Shown here piece by piece: positions 47,175 through 54,432 of a stretch of 54,432 nt of DNA; position 1 is the first letter of the stretch; every line of letters begins with the position of its first letter. A program made the position numbers and the translations under genes. Under the pieces are notes generated by a model, which was given only the letters and a program-made list of their open reading frames with translations, was not told the origin of the DNA and ran no database searches. The stretch is taken from contig JAUCBJ010008101.1 of assembly GCA_032718475.1 (NCBI GenBank), positions 1 to 54,432 of the forward strand, written 5' to 3'. The DNA is from Nemertoderma westbladi (Eukaryota; Xenacoelomorpha; Nemertodermatida; Nemertodermatidae).

Positions 47175-50100
47175 CCCTGAGAGTTCCACAGGACACTTTA
47201 TATGACCCCGAGAGTTTCACAGGACACTTTATATGACCCTGAGAGTTCCACAGGACACTTTATATGACCCCGAGGAGTTTCACAGGACACTTTATATGAC
47301 CCTGAGAGTTCCACAGGACACTTTATATGACACCGAGAGTTTCACAGGACACTTTATATGACCCTGAGAGTTCCACAGGACACTTTATATGACCCCGAGA
47401 GTTTCACAGGACACTTTATATGACCCTGAGAGTTCCACAGGACACTTTATATGACCCCGAGAGTTTCACAGGACACTTTATATGACCCTGAGAGTTTCAC
47501 AGGACACTTTATATGACACCGAGAGTTCCACAGGACACTTTATATGACCCTGAGAGTTTCACAGGACACTTTATATGACCCTGAGAGTTCCACAGGACAC
47601 TTTATATGACCCCGAGAGTTTCACAGGACACTTTATATGACCCTGAGAGTTCCACAGGACACTTTATATGACCCCGAGAGTTCCACAGGACACTTTATAT
47701 GATCCCGAGAGTTCCACAGGACACTTTATATGACCCTGAGAGTTCCACAGGACACTTTATATGACCCCGAGAGTTTCACAGGACACTTTATATGACCCTG
47801 AGAGTTCCACAGGACACTTTATATGACCCCGAGAGTTCCACAGGACACTTTATATGACCCTGAGAGTTCCACAGGACACTTTATATGACCCCGAGAGTTC
47901 CACAGGACACTTTATATGACCCTGAGAGTTCCACAGGACACTTTATATGACCCTGAGAGTTCCACAGGACACTTTATATGACCCTGAGAGTTCCACAGGA
48001 CACTTTATATGACCCCGAGAGTTTCACAGGACACTTTATATGACCCTGAGAGTTCCACAGGACACTTTATATGACCCCGAGAGTTCCACAGGACACTTTA
48101 TATGACCCGAGAGTTCCACAGGACACTTTATATGACCCCGAGAGTTTCACAGGACACTTTATATGACCCTGAGAGTTCCACAGGACACTTTATATGATCC
48201 CGAGAGTTCCACAGGACACTTTATATGACCCGAGAGTTCCACAGGACACTTTATATGACCCCGAGAGTTTCACAGGACACTTTATATGACCCTGAGAGTT
48301 CCACAGGACACTTTATATGACCCCGAGAGTTTCACAGGACACTTTATATGACCCCGAGAGTTCCACCGGACACTTTATATGACCCCGAGAGTTCCACCGG
48401 ACACTTTATATGACCCTGAGAGTTTCACAGGACACTTTATATGATCCCGAGAGTTTCACAGGACACTTTATATGACCCCGAGAGTTCCACCGGACACTTT
48501 ATATGACCCCGAGAGTTCCACCGGACACTTTATATGACCCTGAGAGTTTCACAGGACACTTTATATGATCCCGAGAGTTTCACAGGACACTTTATATGAC
48601 TCTGAGAGTTCCACAGGACACTTTATATGACCCCGAGAGTTCCACAGGACACTTTATATGACCCTGAGAGTTTCACAGGACACTTTATATGATCCCGAGA
48701 GTTCCACAGGACACTTTATATGACCCTGAGAGTTTCACAGGACACTTTATATGACCCCGAGAGTTCCACAGGACACTTTATATGACCCTGAGAGTTTCAC
48801 AGGACACTTTATATGATCCCGAGAGTTCCACAGGACATTTTATATGACCCTGAGAGTTCCACAGGACACTTTATATGACCCTGAGAGTTCCACAGGACAC
48901 TTTATATGACCCCGAGAGTTCCACAGGACACTTTATATGACCCCGAGAGTTCCACATGACACTTTATATGACCCTGAGAGTTTCACAGGACACTTTATAT
49001 GACCCTGAGAGTTCCACAGGACACTTTATATGACACCGAGAGTTCCACAGGACACTTTATATGACCCTGAGAGTTCCACAGGACACTTTATATGACCCTG
49101 AGAGTTTCACAGGACACTTTATATGACCCTGAGAGTTCCACAGGACACTTTATATGACACCGAGAGTTCCACAGGACACTTTATATGATCCCGAGAGTTT
49201 CACAGGACACTTTATATGACCCCGAGAGTTTCACAGGACACTTTATATGACCCCGAGAGTTTCACAGGACACTTTATATGACCCTGAGAGTTCCACAGGA
49301 CACTTTATATGACACCGAGAGTTCCACAGGACACTTTATATGACCCTGAGAGTTCCACAGGACACTTTATATGACCCTGAGAGTTTCACAGGACACTTTA
49401 TATGACCCTGAGAGTTCCACAGGACACTTTATATGACACCGAGAGTTCCACAGGACACTTTATATGACCCCGAGAGTTCCACAGGACACTTTATATGACC
49501 CTGAGAGTTCCACAGGACACTTTATATGATCCCGAGAGTTTCACAGGACACTTTATATGACCCCGAGAGTTTCACAGGACACTTTATATGACCCCGAGAG
49601 TTTCACAGGACACTTTATATGACCCTGAGAGTTCCACAGGACACTTTATATGACCCCGAGAGTTCCACAGGACACTTTATATGATCCCGAGAGTTCCACA
49701 GGACACTTTATATGACCCTGAGAGTTTCACAGGACACTTTATATGACCCCGAGAGTTCCACAGGACACTTTATATGACCCCGAGAGTTTCACAGGACACT
49801 TTATATGACCCCGAGAGTTCCACAGGACACTTTATATGACCCCGAGAGTTCCACAGGACACTTTATATGACCCTGAGAGTTCCACAGGACACTTTATATG
49901 ACCCCGAGAGTTTCACAGGACACTTTATATGACCCTGAGAGTTCCACAGGACACTTTATATGACCCCGAGAGTTCCACAGGACACTTTATATGATCCCGA
50001 GAGTTCCACAGGACACTTTATATGACCCTGAGAGTTTCACAGGACACTTTATATGACCCCGAGAGTTCCACAGGACACTTTATATGACCCCGAGAGTTTC

Positions 50101-52711
50101 ACAGGACACTTTATATGACCCCGAGAGTTCCACAGGACACTTTATATGACCCCGATAGTTTCACAGGACACTTTATATGACCCCGAGAGTTCCACCGGAC
50201 ACTTTATATGACCCTGAGAGTTTCACAGGACACTTTATATGATCCCGAGAGTTTCACAGGACACTTTATATGACCCCGAGAGTTCCACAGGACACTTTAT
50301 ATGACCCTGAGAGTTTCACAGGACACTTTATATGATCCCGAGAGTTTCACAGGACACTTTATATGACCCCGAGAGTTCCACCGGACACTTTATATGACCC
50401 CGAGAGTTCCACCGGACACTTTATATGACCCTGAGAGTTTCACAGGACACTTTATATGATCCCGAGAGTTTCACAGGGCACTTTATATGACTCTGAGAGT
50501 TCCACAGGACACTTTATATGACCCCGAGAGTTCCACAGGACACTTTATATGACCCCGAGAGTTCCACAGGACACTTTATATGATCCCGAGAGTTCCACAG
50601 GACACTTTATATGACCCTGAGAGTTTCACAGGACACTTTATATGACCCTGAGAGTTTCACAGGACACTTTATATGATCCCGAGAGTTCCACAGGACACTT
50701 TATATGCCCTGAGAGTTTCACAGGACACTTTATATGACCCTGAGAGTTCCACAGGACACTTTATATGACCCCGAGAGTTCCACAGGACACTTTATATGAC
50801 CCTGAGAGTTTCACAGGACACTTTATATGATCCCGAGAGTTCCACAGGACATTTTATATGACCCTGAGAGTTCCACAGGACACTTTATATGACCCTGAGA
50901 GTTTCACAGGACACTTTATATGACCCTGAGAGTTCCACAGGACACTTTATATGACCCCGAGAGTTCCACAGGACACTTTATATGATCCCGAGAGTTCCAC
51001 AGGACATTTTATATGACCCTGAGAGTTTCACAGGACACTTTATATGACCCCGAGAGTTCCACAGGACACTTTATATGACCCCGAGAGTTTCACAGGACAC
51101 TTTATATGACCCCGAGAGTTCCACAGGACACTTTATATGACCCTGAGAGTTCCACCGGACACTTTATATGACCCTGAGAGTTCCACAGGACACTTTATAT
51201 GATCCCGAGAGTTTCACAGGACACTTTATATGACCCCGAGAGTTTCACAGGACACTTTATATGACCCCGAGAGTTTCACAGGACACTTTATATGACCCCG
51301 AGAGTTCCACCGGACACTTTATATGACCCCGAGAGTTTCACAGGACACTTTATATGACCCCGAGAGTTTCACAGGACACTTTATATGACCCCGAGAGTTC
51401 CACAGGGCACTTTATATGACCCTGAGAGTTTCACAGGACACTTTATATGATCCCGAGAGTTTCACAGGACACTTCATATGACCCCGAGAGTTCCACCGGA
51501 CACTTTATATGACCCCGAGAGTTCCACAGGACACTTTATATGACCCCGAGAGTTCCACAGGACACTTTATATGACCCCGAGAGTTTCACAGGACACTTTA
51601 TATGACCCCGAGAGTTTCACAGGACACTTCATATGACCCCGAGAGTTCCACCGGACACTTTATATGACCCCGAGAGTTTCACAGGACACTTTATATGACC
51701 CCGAGAGTTTCACAGGACACTTTATATGACCCCGAGAGTTCCACAGGGCACTTTATATGACCCTGAGAGTTTCACAGGACACTTTATATGACCCCGAGAG
51801 TTCCACCGGACACTTTATATGACCCTGAGAGTTTCACAGGACACTTTATATGATCCCGAGAGTTTCACAGGACACTTCATATGACCCCGAGAGTTCCACC
51901 GGACACTTTATATGACCCTGAGAGTTTCACAGGACACTTTATATGATCCCGAGAGTTCCACAGGACATTTTATATGACCCTGAGAGTTCCACAGGACACT
52001 TTATATGACCCCGAGAGTTCCACAGGACACTTTATATGACACCGAGAGTTTCACAGGACACTTTATATGACCCTGAGAGTTCCACAGGACACTTTATATG
52101 ACCCCGAGAGTTCCACAGGACACTTTATATGATCCCGAGAGTTTCACAGGACACTTTATATGATCCCGAGAGTTCCACAGGACATTTTATATGACCCTGA
52201 GAGTTTCACAGGACACTTTATATGACCCCGAGAGTTCCACAGGACACTTTATATGACCCCGAGAGTTCCACAGGACACTTTATATGACCCCGATAGTTTC
52301 ACAGGACACTTTATATGACCCCGAGAGTTCCACCGGACACTTTATATGACCCTGAGAGTTTCACAGGACACTTTATATGATCCCGAGAGTTTCACAGGAC
52401 ACTTTATATGACCCCGAGAGTTTCACAGGACACTTTATATGACCCCGAGAGTTCCACAGGACACTTTATATGACCCTGAGAGTTTCACAGGACACTTTAT
52501 ATGATCCCGAGAGTTTCACAGGACACTTCATATGACCCCGAGAGTTCCACCGGACACTTTATATGACCCTGAGAGTTTCACAGGACACTTTATATGATCC
52601 CGAGAGTTTCACAGGACACTTTATATGATCCCGAGAGTTTCACAGGACACTTTATATGACCCTGAGAGTTTCACAGGACACTTTATATGACCCCGAGAGT
52701 TCCACAGGACA

Positions 52712-53770
52712 CTTTATATGACGCCGAGAGTTCCACAGGACACTTTATGACCCTGAGAGTTCCACAGGACACTTTATATGACCCCGAGAGTTTCACAGGA
52801 CACTTTATATGATCCCGAGAGTTCCACAGGACACTTTATATGACACCGAGAGTTCCACAGGACACTTTATATGACCCTGAGAGTTCCACCGGACACTTTA
52901 TATGATCCCGAGAGTTTCACAGGACACTTTATATGACCCTAAGAGTTTCACAGGACACTTTATATGACCCCGAGAGTTCCACAGGACACTTTATATGACG
53001 CCGAGAGTTCCACAGGACACTTTATGACCCTGAGAGTTCCACAGGACACTTTATATGACCCCGAGAGTTTCACAGGACACTTTATATGACCCCGAGAGTT
53101 CCACAGGACACTTTATATGACCCCGAGAGTTTCACAGGACACTTTATATGACCCTGAGAGTTCCACAGGACACTTTATATGACCCCGAGAGTTCCACAGG
53201 ACACTTTATATGACGCCGAGAGTTTCACAGGACACTTTATATGATCCCGAGAGTTTCACAGGACACTTTATATGACCCCGAGAGTTTCACAGGACACTTT
53301 ATATGACCCTAAGAGTTTCACAGGACACTTTATATGACCCCGAGAGTTCCACAGGACACTTTATATGACGCCGAGAGTTCCACAGGACACTTTATGACCC
53401 TGAGAGTTCCACAGGACACTTTATATGACCCCGAGAGTTCCACAGGACACTTTATATGACGCCGAGAGTTCCACAGGACACTTTATGACCCTGAGAGTTC
53501 CACAGGACACTTTATATGACCCCGAGAGTTTCACAGGACACTTTATATGACCCTAAGAGTTTCACAGGACACTTTATATGACCCCGAGAGTTCCACAGGA
53601 CACTTTATATGACCCCGAGAGTTTCACAGGACACTTTATATGACCCTAAGAGTTTCACAGGACACTTTATATGACCCCGAGAGTTCCACAGGACACTTTA
53701 TATGACGCCGAGAGTTCCACAGGACACTTTATGACCCTGAGAGTTCCACAGGACACTTTATATGACCCCG
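52712..53770 (+). repeat. Higher-order repeats marked by 29-bp units (second block)
   Basis: The TA-less unit reappears at 52742, 53019, 53389, 53480 and 53726, with gaps of 277, 370, 91 and 246. The first three are the same spacings as in the block near 24.6-28.1 kb, and the flanking variants match. A long segment was therefore copied, or exchanged, over about 25 kb. Confidence 0.75.
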
Positions 53771-54432
53771 AGAGTTTCACAGGACACTTTATATGATCCC
53801 GAGAGTTCCACAGGACACTTTATATGACACCGAGAGTTCCACAGGACACTTTATATGACCCTGAGAGTTCCACAGGACACTTTATATGACCCCGAGAGTT
53901 TCACAGGACACTTTATATGATCCCGAGAGTTTCACAGGACACTTTATATGACCCTGAGAGTTCCACAGGACACTTTATATGACACCGAGAGTTTCACAGG
54001 ACACTTTATATGATCCCGAGAGTTTCACAGGACACTTTATATGACCCCGAGAGTTTCACAGGACACTTTATATGACCCCGAGAGTTCCACAGGACACTTT
54101 ATATGATCCCGAGAGTTTCACATGACACTTTATATGACCCTGAGAGTTTCACAGGACACTTTATATGACCCTGAGAGTTTCACAGGACACTTTATATGAC
54201 CCTGAGAGTTCCACAGGACACTTTATATGATCCCGAGAGTTTCACAGGACACTTTATATGATCCCGAGAGTTCCACGGGACACTTTATATGACCCCGAGA
54301 GTTCCACAGGACACTTTATATGACCCCGAGAGTTTCACAGGACACTTTATATGATCCCGAGAGTTCCACAGGACACTTTATATGACCCTGAGAGTTCCAC
54401 AGGACACTTTATATGATCCCGAGAGTTCCACA

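Larger units (their letters stand above)
17832..54432 (+). repeat. 31-bp satellite array, about 1,180 copies, open at the window end
   Basis: Head-to-tail 31-bp units have the core GAGAGTTCCACAGGACAC followed by TTTATATGA and a variable five-base end (most often CCCCG-, CCCTG-, TCCCG-, CACCG- or CGCCG-type). TTCACAG alternates with TCCACAG. Length variants are rare: 29 bp (TA lost from TATA), 30 bp (CA lost plus others), 32 bp (GAGGAG), and one longer unit near 40530 (TTTATTTATATG). No gene, intron-like gap or other insertion interrupts 36.6 kb. The array starts within 0-130 bp of the end of RBM25 exon 5, depending on the donor, and does not end in the window. It is probably the bulk of RBM25 intron 5. 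There are no spacers, so it is not a CRISPR array. Confidence 0.95.

Noticed and set aside
17832-54432. CRISPR array
   Set aside because: The 31-bp units are directly adjacent with no unique spacers, there are over a thousand degenerate copies, and the context is a spliced animal gene.
1-54432. tRNA, rRNA or other structured RNA genes
   Set aside because: I saw no cloverleaf with a GTTCGAATC-type T arm and no rRNA-like blocks. A covariance-model search would be needed to exclude small ones.

Overview
The window looks like animal nuclear DNA. It has a spliced gene with GT-AG introns, two kinds of non-LTR retrotransposon, and very long tandem arrays. The gene is an RBM25 orthologue. I could not fix the species. 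The CR1/L2-like element and the many ACCGGT and TAGGCCTA palindromes fit a marine invertebrate, possibly an echinoderm, hemichordate or cephalochordate; this is a low-confidence impression.

Layout. Positions 1-978 are non-coding and carry a possible tail of an older retroelement. About 979/1690-7405 is a CR1/L2-type LINE whose ORFs are both open. It has ORF1 (Cys-rich, coiled coil, RRM-like), a single in-frame UGA followed by CUA, then ORF2 (endonuclease and reverse transcriptase). ORF2 opens with about 23 copies of a 30-bp coding repeat. About 330 bp after the LINE, and on the same strand, lies the start codon of RBM25 (7734). Five exons can be read: 7734-7926, 8454-8653, 9102-9237, 11253-11395 and 17563 to about 17.8 kb. 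They encode a Met/Gln/Pro-rich N-terminus, the RRM and the start of the acidic linker. The RE-rich region and PWI domain are not in the window.

The most striking feature is that three consecutive RBM25 exons run straight into tandem arrays at their 3' ends. Intron 3 starts with about 11 copies of a 46/40-bp unit, each carrying the last 37 bp of exon 3 (31 bp in the 40-bp copies) plus its GTAAGT or GTGAGT donor. Intron 4 is almost entirely about 136 copies of a 45-bp unit beginning with the exon-4 end GGAGGAG and the donor GTTAGT. Exon 5 abuts a 31-bp satellite of about 1,180 copies (at least 36.6 kb) that runs off the window end. RBM25 is a U1 snRNP-associated regulator of 5' splice-site choice, so an RBM25 gene full of duplicated 5' splice sites is the main observation here. 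Intron 3 also holds a broken fragment of a second non-LTR retrotransposon.

The long ORFs on both strands in 11.4-17.5 kb, and those near 46.8-47.2 kb, come from repeat periods divisible by three and are not genes.
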